From Chloroflexota bacterium (GTDB taxonomy: Bacteria > Chloroflexota > Anaerolineae > B4-G1 > SLSP01): 7,635 nucleotides of DNA. How positions within the stretch are numbered: the first letter of the stretch is position 1; every line of letters begins with the position of its first letter. The notes below the pieces were generated by a model. It was not told where the DNA came from. It made no database searches and saw only the letters and a program-made list of their open reading frames with translations. Shown piece by piece: positions 1 to 6,306 of this stretch. Position numbers and translations under genes: made by a program. Location of the stretch: NCBI GenBank assembly GCA_022707665.1, contig JAKJAE010000110.1, positions 1 to 7,635 of the forward strand, in the 5' to 3' direction.

Positions 1-260
1 GGCAGGGGCACCGTTGGCTCCACCCAGAGGTGCCATGCCTCGCGGATGTGCGTTCCCTGCTCCTCCGAGGAGACCTGCTCCGCGTACGGCTGGGTGCCTG
101 CCAGGTCCTCGGCCATTGTGTCGAGGCCCAGGGCCTGTTTTAGACGCGGGCGGAAGGCTTCGCGCCAGGCAATCCAATCCTCCGTCGTCTCAGCTCGAAA
201 GGCGAACTCTGCCCGCGTGGTCCGATAGAGTGTGGAAAAGTGAGTGGTTGCGTCATACAT
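1..260 (-). CDS. Alpha/beta hydrolase, acetyl xylan esterase-like (N-terminal part, cut by window edge)
   Basis: Read on the minus strand from ATG at 258-260, the frame stays open for 86 codons to the left edge, so the stop lies outside the window. The translation begins MYDATTHFSTLYRTTRAEFA and continues through a Trp/Arg-rich stretch (DWIAWREAFRPRLKQALGL) and ends ...HIREAWHLWVEPTVPLP. This layout, an N-terminal helical lead-in followed by a 'V-x-x-E...R-E-x-x-x-L-x-V-E-P-x-V-P-L-P' strand pair, resembles the start of large alpha/beta hydrolases of the acetyl xylan esterase / dienelactone hydrolase type. The nucleophile elbow and catalytic triad would lie beyond the edge, so the family call is by recognition only. 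The start codon overlaps the end of the HD-domain gene by 8 bases, and GGAG lies 10 bases upstream, which suggests translational coupling and co-transcription. Coding status is well supported by the overlap and the protein-like composition; the exact substrate is unknown. Confidence 0.62.
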   Translation of the reverse strand, partial: MYDATTHFSTLYRTTRAEFAFRAETTEDWIAWREAFRPRLKQALGLDTMAEDLAGTQPYAEQVSSEEQGTHIREAWHLWVEPTVPL

Positions 261-1620
261 AGCGTCGTGACTCCGCATAGGTGCGCAGTGCGGCCCGGCG
301 TGTGGTTGCCAACTCTGCGCAGGCATTGGCCACCGTGGTCACCAATTCTGAGGGCAAGAGGTCGAGAAACGTCCATGCGTCCACGTCACCGTGGAACATC
401 GCCTTCGCGTGCGACAATAACCCACGGGCCCGTTCCCAGCCCAACAGCCTGAAGATGTACAGCGAAAGCGGCGAGTTCTGCAGATCGAAACTGGAGGCGC
501 TGGCACGACCAAAGGCAAGCAGCCCGAACAGGGTCGATGACTCGTCCACCGAAGAGGCGACCGGGAAATCAGGAAGGTACTCTTCCATTTTCTGGCTGTC
601 TTCCCCCTCGCGCAGTGCTCCCATGAACAACGCCACGGGTGCGTCCCCCCCTGTGATGACCGCAAGCGCTTCGAGGATGCCGATGGCGAGGAGCTTCAAC
701 CCCAGATACTGGCGCGCGGTCTGTACGTTGCGATGGGCAAGTGCGACCATGCGCTCATACTCGCCCGGCGGAGGTTCATCCATATACTGGTTGAAGACCG
801 TGTCGGGGTCCAGATGGCCAAGAAATGCCTCCATCTTCTGAAGCGCCTTGCGGTAGCTGCCAATCGTGTAGATGCCGTGAAGGCGTAGTGAGGCATTGGT
901 CTCGGGCAATAGCTTCCATGTGTTGTCCAGGAACCGCCCTGTGTCGCGTTCAGAGAAGTTCTCGACGTCTCTGTTCGAGAACGCGACAGCCCACTTCACT
1001 GCCTGCCTGATCTCGTCGTCGGTCAGCCGAAGGCTGTGGTGGGCATTGACCTGCTGGAGCCGGCGCTCCAGAACCATGGGGTGCGACTCACCCTGCGCGT
1101 TGGGCCCGCGAAAGGGAATCGTCGCCTCGATGCAGGCCATGATCTTGACCAGGTCCCGCGGCTTGACCGTATCCTTGAGCTTCTGCACCATCAGCAGTGT
1201 GCTCAGGAACTCATTCTGGCCCCCGGTTGGCGACAGGCGCTGCCCCGCTCTGAAGTCGAATACCCTCAACACAACGTCGAAAAGCTGATCGGTTCCCGCT
1301 GGTATTGCGGCCAGTTGCAGATGCTCTTCGACCTCATCGATATAGGGCATCAGGACGCGCTCGATCTCCGGGATGAAACCCTGATCGATCTCGTAGTAAA
1401 CCACGTCGTGGAAGAGTGCCGCCAGGGCCTGAACCGGGTTGGTAGCATCGGCAAGGTTGAAGATATGTTCCGGCGTGTGGAAGCTACGCCCCTGAACCGT
1501 CATTGCCTCGTGAACCATGATTCCAAGTGCCTCGAGGCGTAATAACGAGATGTCGACGCCCAGCCCATCGAAGGCGTCGCGGAAGAGGGAGATCGTCTTC
1601 TGAATCGTACCCGGTGCCAT
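253..1620 (-). CDS. HD/PDEase-like predicted metal-dependent phosphohydrolase, conserved protein of unknown substrate
   Basis: This is a 455-residue soluble protein with no signal peptide or membrane segment. Its N-terminal third carries an HD-type metal site: FHTPEHIFNLAD (His48, His52) followed by ALFHDVVYY (His71-Asp72), with a likely distal Asp at 218 in NRDVENF. HD proteins with this H...HD...D arrangement hydrolyse phosphate esters, often of nucleotides; the FHTPEH segment also recalls the YHNxxHA signature of cyclic-nucleotide phosphodiesterases. Residues about 225-250 (FLDNTWKLLPETNASLR) form a second conserved-looking block. The C-terminal half, about residues 260-455, is helical and matches nothing I recognise; it is much longer than a lone HD domain of about 180 residues. 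ATG at 1618-1620 is chosen because GGAGG lies 10 bases upstream (1631-1635) and a strong promoter lies just before it. The downstream hydrolase gene overlaps its stop codon. Substrate is unassigned; a regulatory or nucleotide-related role is inference. Confidence 0.8.
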   Translation of the reverse strand: MAPGTIQKTISLFRDAFDGLGVDISLLRLEALGIMVHEAMTVQGRSFHTPEHIFNLADATNPVQALAALFHDVVYYEIDQGFIPEIERVLMPYIDEVEEHLQLAAIPAGTDQLFDVVLRVFDFRAGQRLSPTGGQNEFLSTLLMVQKLKDTVKPRDLVKIMACIEATIPFRGPNAQGESHPMVLERRLQQVNAHHSLRLTDDEIRQAVKWAVAFSNRDVENFSERDTGRFLDNTWKLLPETNASLRLHGIYTIGSYRKALQKMEAFLGHLDPDTVFNQYMDEPPPGEYERMVALAHRNVQTARQYLGLKLLAIGILEALAVITGGDAPVALFMGALREGEDSQKMEEYLPDFPVASSVDESSTLFGLLAFGRASASSFDLQNSPLSLYIFRLLGWERARGLLSHAKAMFHGDVDAWTFLDLLPSELVTTVANACAELATTRRAALRTYAESRRYV

Positions 1621-1659
1621 CTGCCATCCGCCTCCAGGATGAGGTGTACCGTCCCGCCG

Positions 1660-1681
1660 CGCGTATCATACGTCATACGCG
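1660..1681. repeat. Inverted repeat over the -10 box, candidate operator
   Basis: Perfect 7-base arms CGCGTAT (1660-1666) and ATACGCG (1675-1681) flank an 8-base centre. The repeat covers the -10 hexamer and part of the spacer of the promoter at 1665-1694, the position where a dimeric repressor would block RNA polymerase. CATACG also occurs twice in direct orientation inside it. No regulator gene is in the window, so the binding protein is unknown. Operator function is inference. Confidence 0.45.
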
Positions 1682-1694
1682 GGCTTTCTGTCAA
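1665..1694 (-). promoter_or_regulatory. Sigma70-type promoter for the HD-protein / hydrolase unit
   Basis: On the minus strand, TTGACA (1689-1694, a perfect -35 match) is followed after 18 bases by TATGAT (1665-1670, five of six matches to TATAAT). Transcription would begin near 1658, giving a leader of about 38 bases before ATG 1620 that contains the GGAGG ribosome binding site. It sits in the only gap over 100 bases in the window, between the MFS transporter and the HD gene, which fits a separate transcription unit. No experimental support; the match is close enough that chance is unlikely in DNA this GC-rich. Confidence 0.75.
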
Positions 1695-1790
1695 ATGGTT
1701 CGGCAGACGCCGTTCAGGGCATACCCGCCGATCGTCGTTGGGAACGCCCTGCGCCGGCTGCGCCCAGAACTGCCGACCTCCTGGGGGATT

Positions 1791-3113
1791 CTAGGGCATC
1801 GCAGTCTTTCGTCTGGTCAGGCGCTGCAGATCGAAGGGTTTGAGGAGCATCAGGAACAGGATGGCGGCAGCCAGGCGGCCAAAGCCAGACAGCGCGAAAG
1901 CCCATTTGTAGCCGATGGCCTCGATCACGAAGCCGCCTGCCAGTGGGCCCAGGATGTTCGCGATGGCCACCAGGGTGTGGTAGCTGGCAATGGCCTGGGT
2001 CTTCTGTTCTTCGGAGCGTCCATCTTTGCCTGCCAGTTCCAGGATCAGGTTGAAGTTTCCGGTCTCCTGTCCTGCCCAGAGAAATCCGCTGGGGATGTTC
2101 ACGAAGATCACTTGCCACGCCGCTGTCAGGGGCAGCCAGATGAAGGGGATGACGGGGATCAGAAGCATGCAGAGTGTGAAGACCCATTGGGACCCCCGCT
2201 GGTCCACTGTGCGTCCCCAGACTGCCTGGCCTGCCATGCGCGCCACCGATGATACGATCGCCAGCCACCCGATCACACGGGGCGTCGCTCCAAGCTTCTC
2301 CACCTGGTACACCCCGAAATAGGGGCCGGCAAATTGCCAGACGAAGTGGAAGAACATGCTGATCAGCGTGAATTGCCAGAAGGCGCGGTTGTTGCTGAGT
2401 GCTTTCCAGAACGCGAGGTTGAGCCGTCCCGATGCTGTTGCGGGCTTTCCCGCCTCTTCCGGGATCCGCGCGAAGAAGACGAGCGCCAGCGCGCCCCACA
2501 CAACCGCCAACCCCAGCGTGATCTGGTACCCCAGGGGCTCCGGGAAGAGGTCGATCATTTGTCCTGCAAGGGGGACGAAGATCAGCGACGCGAGTGCCAT
2601 GGCCATCTTGCGCGATGAGAAGTAACGTCCCCACCGGTCCTGGGGTACAATCTGCCCGGCGAGCGATGTCCACGGTGAGTTTCCCAGGTGCAGGAAGGCG
2701 GCACGTAGAGCAAAGAGCCCGATGATGACATAGACTGCAGCCGGGCCTGAGAGCACGAAGGGCACCAGCGCTGCCAGGAGGAGGACGCCGTAACGCAGGC
2801 CATAGGAGATCACCACGACCGGCTTGAGCTTGCCCCAGCGCGCTGCCCACTGGGCGCCAGGCAACGGCATCAGCATTCCAAGGAAGCTGGAGAGCGAGGA
2901 GAGCGTGCCTACCTGCAGGCTTGTCGCGCCCAGGGCCAGCACGAACAGCGTAACGAAGTTGTCGACGAAGGCAGACGATATCGAGATGAGGACGCCATAC
3001 CACCAGAAGAGGGTCATCCCCAGGCGATAGCGCCGCGGCACGCCTTGAGTGACGTAGGGATCGAGTCGCATCCACCAGGATCGGGCCCGGGTCTTCAGGT
3101 CTGTGAGTCTCAA
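1791..3113 (-). CDS. MFS transporter, 12 transmembrane helices
   Basis: This 440-residue inner-membrane protein is a secondary transporter of the major facilitator superfamily. Hydrophobic segments recur at about residues 31-55, 56-85, 98-122, 125-145, 168-188, 195-215, 245-268, 278-298, 310-328, 331-350, 376-400 and 403-425, consistent with 12 helices. A degenerate MFS motif A (GAQWAARWGK, residues 86-95) sits in the loop after helix 2, and a hydrophilic stretch (about 217-240) forms the central loop between halves. The start is TTG at 3111-3113: it is preceded, with 7-base spacing, by GAGGTGATC (3116-3124), an almost full match to the 16S rRNA tail. The next in-frame ATG (codon 15) has no comparable site. 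The gene begins 9 bases after the sulfatase stop, so the cargo may be a product or substrate of that enzyme or of the enolase-superfamily enzyme; sugar or sugar acid is a guess. A 453-codon ORF in another frame here is a shadow. Confidence 0.9.
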   Translation of the reverse strand: MRLTDLKTRARSWWMRLDPYVTQGVPRRYRLGMTLFWWYGVLISISSAFVDNFVTLFVLALGATSLQVGTLSSLSSFLGMLMPLPGAQWAARWGKLKPVVVISYGLRYGVLLLAALVPFVLSGPAAVYVIIGLFALRAAFLHLGNSPWTSLAGQIVPQDRWGRYFSSRKMAMALASLIFVPLAGQMIDLFPEPLGYQITLGLAVVWGALALVFFARIPEEAGKPATASGRLNLAFWKALSNNRAFWQFTLISMFFHFVWQFAGPYFGVYQVEKLGATPRVIGWLAIVSSVARMAGQAVWGRTVDQRGSQWVFTLCMLLIPVIPFIWLPLTAAWQVIFVNIPSGFLWAGQETGNFNLILELAGKDGRSEEQKTQAIASYHTLVAIANILGPLAGGFVIEAIGYKWAFALSGFGRLAAAILFLMLLKPFDLQRLTRRKTAMP

Positions 3114-3115
3114 AC

Positions 3116-3124
3116 GATCACCTC
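3116..3124 (-). promoter_or_regulatory. Strong ribosome binding site overlapping the sulfatase stop
   Basis: GAGGTGATC on the minus strand matches nine consecutive bases complementary to the 3' end of 16S rRNA. Its first two bases are the last two of the sulfatase TGA stop codon. It fixes the MFS start at TTG 3113 and implies that translation of the transporter is coupled to that of the sulfatase. Confidence 0.75.
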
Positions 3125-4514
3125 AGAGCGTGCGCCCCTCCAGAAGCTGGGCACGGGTCCAGCCGTTAAGGAGCGGATCACGCGTCGCCTCCATCCAGGC
3201 GACGACGCGGTGTCGTAAGCGTGCTAGCTCGTCTGCACACGCCCGGTCTCTCGCGCGATTGGTCACTTCGCCGGGATCCGTCTGCAGGTCATAGAGCTCG
3301 TCCTCGGCGGTGGCATTCCAGATGTACTTCCAACGTCGGTCGCGGACCATACGCTGGCTGTAGAGGCCGAACTGGTTGCCATGGTAGACGGAGAAGATGT
3401 CCTCACGCCCATTATCGTGGCAGCCGGCGAAGAGCGGCAAGAGGCTCTGGCCCCTGAAGGTCGTGGGGATCTCGGCACCGGCCACGTCGCAGAAGGTTGA
3501 TGCCAGGTCGATACTGTGGGAGATGAAGGCATCACAGGTCTGCCCTGCGCCAATGTGCCCGGGCCAACGCGCAATCAGAGGCACGCGGACGACATCGTCA
3601 TACATCACGTAGTGTTTATCGACCATTCCGTGTCCTCCGCACAGGTCCCCGTGGTCGGTCGAATAGATCACCAGCGTGTTGTCGGTCAGCCCCAGCCGGT
3701 CGATCGTGCCAAGCACGCGTCCCACTTGGGCGTCGAGCAAACTGACCTCGCCCAGGTAGCGGGCCACGACGGGTACCCACTCCTTCCACGTCCAGTCATC
3801 AACGCCCCAGGTGCGGCGTTGCTGCGCCTGCATGTAGGGCTTGCCCGTCAGAGGATCCGGAAAGCTGGGCCACGGTGCCACCTCGTCGGGTCGAATCATC
3901 GACACATAGGGCTCCGGCACGATGTTGGGTAGATGCGGTTCGCTCAGATCCCAGCGGATGAAGAACGGTGATCCTCGCTCTGCGGCAGCGTCCAGCATCG
4001 TGATCATTCGATCGGCACACCAGGCAACCCGCGTTGCCTCCGGTGGTGTGGTAGGATCTGGATTCCCGAGCCAGCCGCCGTCACGGGGTTGGGGCGGCAA
4101 CCCCTGTTCGTGACGCCACGCACCATAGTCCCGAATGTCCACGTAGTCGTGGAACCCGTAATCGGGATGCGTTGGACCGTGCTCGGGGTGTACATCCCAC
4201 TTCCCAACGCACCCGAGCGTGTAACCGGTTTCCCTCAGCGCACGGCTGAAGGTGGCCAGACCTGGCTCAGCCGGGCGCGGCGCCTCCGTGCCGGTGTTGG
4301 CGATGCAGTGGTGCTCGGTGGACCACGTGCCGGTCAGTAGCGAATTCCGTGTCGGTACACAGACCGGGATGGGTGTGTAGGCCTGCGTGAAGTCGATCCC
4401 CTCGCGGGCCAGACGGTCAAGGTTGGGCGTCTCGACAAGCCGGTGACCGTGGGCCGCGATACAGTCGAAGCGATGTTGGTCAGAGAAGATCAGCAGGATA
4501 TTGGGCTGTGCCAA
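3123..4514 (-). CDS. Formylglycine-dependent sulfatase (type I, alkaline-phosphatase superfamily)
   Basis: This protein of about 463 residues hydrolyses sulfate esters; the substrate is not evident. Numbered from the TTG start: PNILLIFSDQHRFD opens the fold with metal ligand Asp12; CVPTR (Cys52-Arg56) is the CxPxR signature whose Cys becomes formylglycine; GKWDVH holds catalytic Lys105; SEPHLP holds His194; STDHGD holds the metal pair Asp287-His288; and Lys300 lies in VDKHYVMYDD. Family members usually have GKWH, but here the His is Asp107 (codon GAT). There is no signal peptide, so a cytoplasmic site is likely. TTG at 4512-4514 is preferred because GGGAGAAG (4518-4525) lies just upstream and the protein then starts MAQPNILLI; the longer GTG start at 4535 has no spaced ribosome site. 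It lies 60 bases after the GNAT gene and 9 before the MFS transporter. A phosphonate monoester hydrolase or choline-sulfatase-like activity is possible. No maturation enzyme is in the window. Confidence 0.9.
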   Translation of the reverse strand: MAQPNILLIFSDQHRFDCIAAHGHRLVETPNLDRLAREGIDFTQAYTPIPVCVPTRNSLLTGTWSTEHHCIANTGTEAPRPAEPGLATFSRALRETGYTLGCVGKWDVHPEHGPTHPDYGFHDYVDIRDYGAWRHEQGLPPQPRDGGWLGNPDPTTPPEATRVAWCADRMITMLDAAAERGSPFFIRWDLSEPHLPNIVPEPYVSMIRPDEVAPWPSFPDPLTGKPYMQAQQRRTWGVDDWTWKEWVPVVARYLGEVSLLDAQVGRVLGTIDRLGLTDNTLVIYSTDHGDLCGGHGMVDKHYVMYDDVVRVPLIARWPGHIGAGQTCDAFISHSIDLASTFCDVAGAEIPTTFRGQSLLPLFAGCHDNGREDIFSVYHGNQFGLYSQRMVRDRRWKYIWNATAEDELYDLQTDPGEVTNRARDRACADELARLRHRVVAWMEATRDPLLNGWTRAQLLEGRTL

Positions 4515-4517
4515 GGG

Positions 4518-4525
4518 CTTCTCCC
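4518..4525 (-). promoter_or_regulatory. Ribosome binding site deciding the sulfatase start
   Basis: GGGAGAAG on the minus strand lies immediately upstream of TTG 4514, with 6 bases between GGGAG and the TTG. It lies inside the longer reading frame that begins at GTG 4535, so if it is used the true protein starts at codon 8 of that frame. The GTG itself has only AGGGG abutting it with no spacer, and it falls within the right arm of an inverted repeat (4531-4536 with 4546-4551). Confidence 0.55.
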
Positions 4526-4574
4526 GTCTGCGCACCCCCTGTCGTGGTGCGGATGTCCTCAGTATAGCCGGATG

Positions 4575-5120
4575 TCAGAGATCGATCCAGTAACGCGACA
4601 CCGGCTTGCCCGAGAAATCGGAGATCACCTCACTCTCGAAGATCCCGCCATTCTTCTGGATGATCTTTGCCGATCCGATATTCTCGGTGTTGCACGTGAT
4701 GAGCACGCGGTCTAGCCCCAGGCTTTCACGTCGCCGGCGCACCTCGTCCAGGGCTAACGCGAGCTGGAGCGTTCCAAGCCCTTGTCGGCGTTGGGAGGGC
4801 GTGATCGTGTAGCCGATGTGGCCCCCCTCTTTCTCGAGAGCTTCGGTCAACCGGTGGCGCAACTGAACGGATCCGAAGATCAGGGGCACAGTGGGGCAGA
4901 CAAGCCAAAGGGTGGTATAGGGAACCCACCCCGGCTGAAGTCCGATCCCCTGTGAGGCGTCGCGCAGCTTCTGGATATAGGCACGGAACCTGAGTGGTGT
5001 CAGATTCCGCAGGTTGCCGTAGCGTTCCTCGCCTGCGCGCCTGTAGTCGTCGAGCATCGCCAGAAAGGCTCGGCGATGGCGCGGTTCCGGCTCGACAAGG
5101 GCAAAGTCCTCGACGGCCAC
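4575..5120 (-). CDS. GNAT family N-acetyltransferase
   Basis: This 181-residue cytoplasmic protein transfers an acyl group, normally acetyl from acetyl-CoA, to an amine on an unknown acceptor. The GNAT core is clear. Strand 4 reads HIGYTITP (residues 101-108), the pyrophosphate-binding loop is RRQGLGT (111-117, R/QxxGxG/A), and it is followed by the long helix LQLALALDEVRRR. Motif B is ITCNTENIGSAKIIQKNGG (141-159), where the Asn and Ser positions fit the family, and the C-terminal strand ends SRYWIDL. The N-terminal 75 residues are longer than in a minimal GNAT, in keeping with the COG3981-type group of predicted acetyltransferases. The start is GTG at 5118-5120 with AGGA 9 bases upstream, 4 bases after the stop of the enolase-superfamily gene, so the two are almost certainly translated from one message. 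The acceptor may relate to that enzyme's product, but this is inference. Confidence 0.88.
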   Translation of the reverse strand: MAVEDFALVEPEPRHRRAFLAMLDDYRRAGEERYGNLRNLTPLRFRAYIQKLRDASQGIGLQPGWVPYTTLWLVCPTVPLIFGSVQLRHRLTEALEKEGGHIGYTITPSQRRQGLGTLQLALALDEVRRRRESLGLDRVLITCNTENIGSAKIIQKNGGIFESEVISDFSGKPVSRYWIDL

Positions 5121-5124
5121 GGTT

Positions 5125-6264
5125 TCACGTCCTGGGTAGCCAGCATGCGCCGTTTGTGTAGCGGGCTACGGCGTCAAGGTCCAGAGCGATGCCCAGGCCC
5201 GGCCCGTCGGAGATCGGGAGCATGCCTTCATCGTCCAGGTGCCAGCCGCCCTCGACCAGGTCATCCAGATAGGGAGAGCCGGTGATGTACTCGACGAGAT
5301 CTGTCTCCGGCAGTGCCGATGCCAGGTGCAGATCGGCTGCCAGCCCCACCGCCGTGTTCCACCCGTGGGGAATGAGGCGAATCCCAAACGCCTGGGCCAT
5401 CCACCCGATGCGCCGCGATTCTGAAAGGCCCCCCACCTTGGTGGCATCGGGTTGAACGATGTCGAAGGCCCCTGCACGCAGCCAAGGCAGGAAAGCTTGC
5501 CGGCGTGTGATGACCTCGCCGCCGGAGATCGGTACGCGGGCGTGCTCCCGCAGCCGCACATAGTCATCCAGTGCGTCGTGCTGGAGCGGCTCCTCGAACC
5601 AGGTTACATCATAGTCCGCCAGCATCTCTGCCGTGCGCGCCGCCCACTTGTAGCCGTTGGGCCAGAAGGCATCGCTCCCGCCGGCATCGACCATCAGCAG
5701 GCAATCCGGCCCGATCGCCTCACGGGCGGCACGCACGATGGCCTCGTCGAGCGCGTGGCTGACGCGACCGAACGGTCCCCAGCCCATCTTGAACGCGCGA
5801 AACCCAAGGGCCTTGATCTCAAGAAGGTGCTCTGCCAGTGGCCCGGGTTGGTCCATCAGGAGCGACGCATAGGGCTTCACCCGGTCGCGATATCGCCCGC
5901 CCAGGAGTCGCCCCACTGGTTGTCCCGTGGCCTTGCCGAGGATATCCCACAGTGCGATGTCGATGCCGCTGATCGTGTGGGTGATGCTGCCGCCGCGTCC
6001 CATCCAGAACGTGGCCTGGTGTAGTTTCTCTGTGACCCGCTCGGGCTCCAGCGCGTTTTCGCCCACGATGAGCGGCCTCAGAACCGACAAAGCGCCCTGG
6101 ACCAGTTGGTCGTTGGTGTAGACACTCCCTACACCTATGACGCCTTCATCGGTGATCACCGCGAGCAACGTGTGGATGCAGTCTTCCTGCTCGATCTCGT
6201 CGGACCAGCCACCCTCGGGTGTCTGGCCCCGTAGGCCCACAGCGCGGATATCACGGATCTTCAT
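5125..6264 (-). CDS. Mandelate racemase / muconate lactonizing enzyme family protein (enolase superfamily, MR-type dyad)
   Basis: This 379-residue cytoplasmic enzyme would abstract an alpha-proton from a carboxylate substrate, leading to dehydration or epimerisation of a sugar acid. The N-terminal capping domain spans about residues 1-120 and the barrel about 125-360. Numbered from ATG 6264, visible active-site residues are Lys159 (AFKMGWG), metal ligands Asp193 (VDAGG), Glu224 (WFEEPL) and Glu250 (SGGE), and the Asp273/His300 pair (QPDATKVGG and IPHGWN). Spacings from Glu224 to His300 equal those of mandelate racemase (221-247-270-297), which places it in the MR group and not with muconate-lactonizing or N-succinylamino acid racemases. 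The usual second Lys of KxK is Gly161. The ATG is preferred over GTG 6273 because AAGGG (6273-6277) lies 8 bases before the ATG. It follows azlD by 42 bases and precedes the GNAT gene by 4. Acid-sugar dehydratase is the best guess; the substrate is unknown. Confidence 0.92.
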   Translation of the reverse strand: MKIRDIRAVGLRGQTPEGGWSDEIEQEDCIHTLLAVITDEGVIGVGSVYTNDQLVQGALSVLRPLIVGENALEPERVTEKLHQATFWMGRGGSITHTISGIDIALWDILGKATGQPVGRLLGGRYRDRVKPYASLLMDQPGPLAEHLLEIKALGFRAFKMGWGPFGRVSHALDEAIVRAAREAIGPDCLLMVDAGGSDAFWPNGYKWAARTAEMLADYDVTWFEEPLQHDALDDYVRLREHARVPISGGEVITRRQAFLPWLRAGAFDIVQPDATKVGGLSESRRIGWMAQAFGIRLIPHGWNTAVGLAADLHLASALPETDLVEYITGSPYLDDLVEGGWHLDDEGMLPISDGPGLGIALDLDAVARYTNGACWLPRT

Positions 6265-6306
6265 GGGTTTCACCCTTTGCGTATGGTGCTCTGGGAGTCA
6301 GTGTCG

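Larger units (their letters stand above)
1621..1790. other. Intergenic region between MFS transporter and HD-protein genes
   Basis: This 170-base gap has no credible coding sequence. It holds the promoter, the overlapping inverted repeat and the GGAGG ribosome binding site (1631-1635) of the downstream unit. Between the MFS stop at 1791 and the -35 box I see only short imperfect hairpins (for example CGTT-CCC-AACG on the minus strand) and no hairpin followed by a T run, so there is no recognisable intrinsic terminator for the upstream operon. Read-through or a Rho-type stop is possible. Confidence 0.7.

Noticed and set aside
281..841. Plus-strand open frame of 186 codons antisense to the HD gene
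   Set aside because: Shadow of the minus-strand HD gene; Ser/Arg/Pro-rich without domain features.
1740..1790. Terminator after the MFS gene
   Set aside because: Only 4-base hairpins and a GGCGCAG direct repeat are present, with no T run; not enough for an intrinsic terminator.
1527..2252. Plus-strand open frame of 241 codons across the MFS 3' end and intergenic region
   Set aside because: Composition is not protein-like, it spans a promoter and an antisense gene, and no homology is recognised.
1714..3075. A 453-codon open frame on the minus strand overlapping the MFS gene
   Set aside because: It runs in another frame of the same DNA, is rich in Arg, Pro, Gly and His with no domain, and overlaps a clear 12-helix transporter. 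Long stop-free shadow frames are expected at this GC content.
4561..4600. Possible promoter before the sulfatase (TATACT near 4561-4566 on the minus strand)
   Set aside because: The hexamer 17 bases upstream is TGGATC, only three matches to TTGACA, so the combination is no better than chance.
5452..6024. Plus-strand open frame of 190 codons antisense to the enolase-superfamily gene
   Set aside because: It mirrors the coding frame of a well-supported enzyme on the other strand and shows no motif.
4575..6264. N-succinylamino acid racemase plus GNAT pair for D-amino acid conversion, suggested by the adjacent AzlCD
   Set aside because: The enzyme has the mandelate-racemase Asp/His dyad at the positions where racemases of the muconate-lactonizing group have a Lys, so the pathway does not fit.
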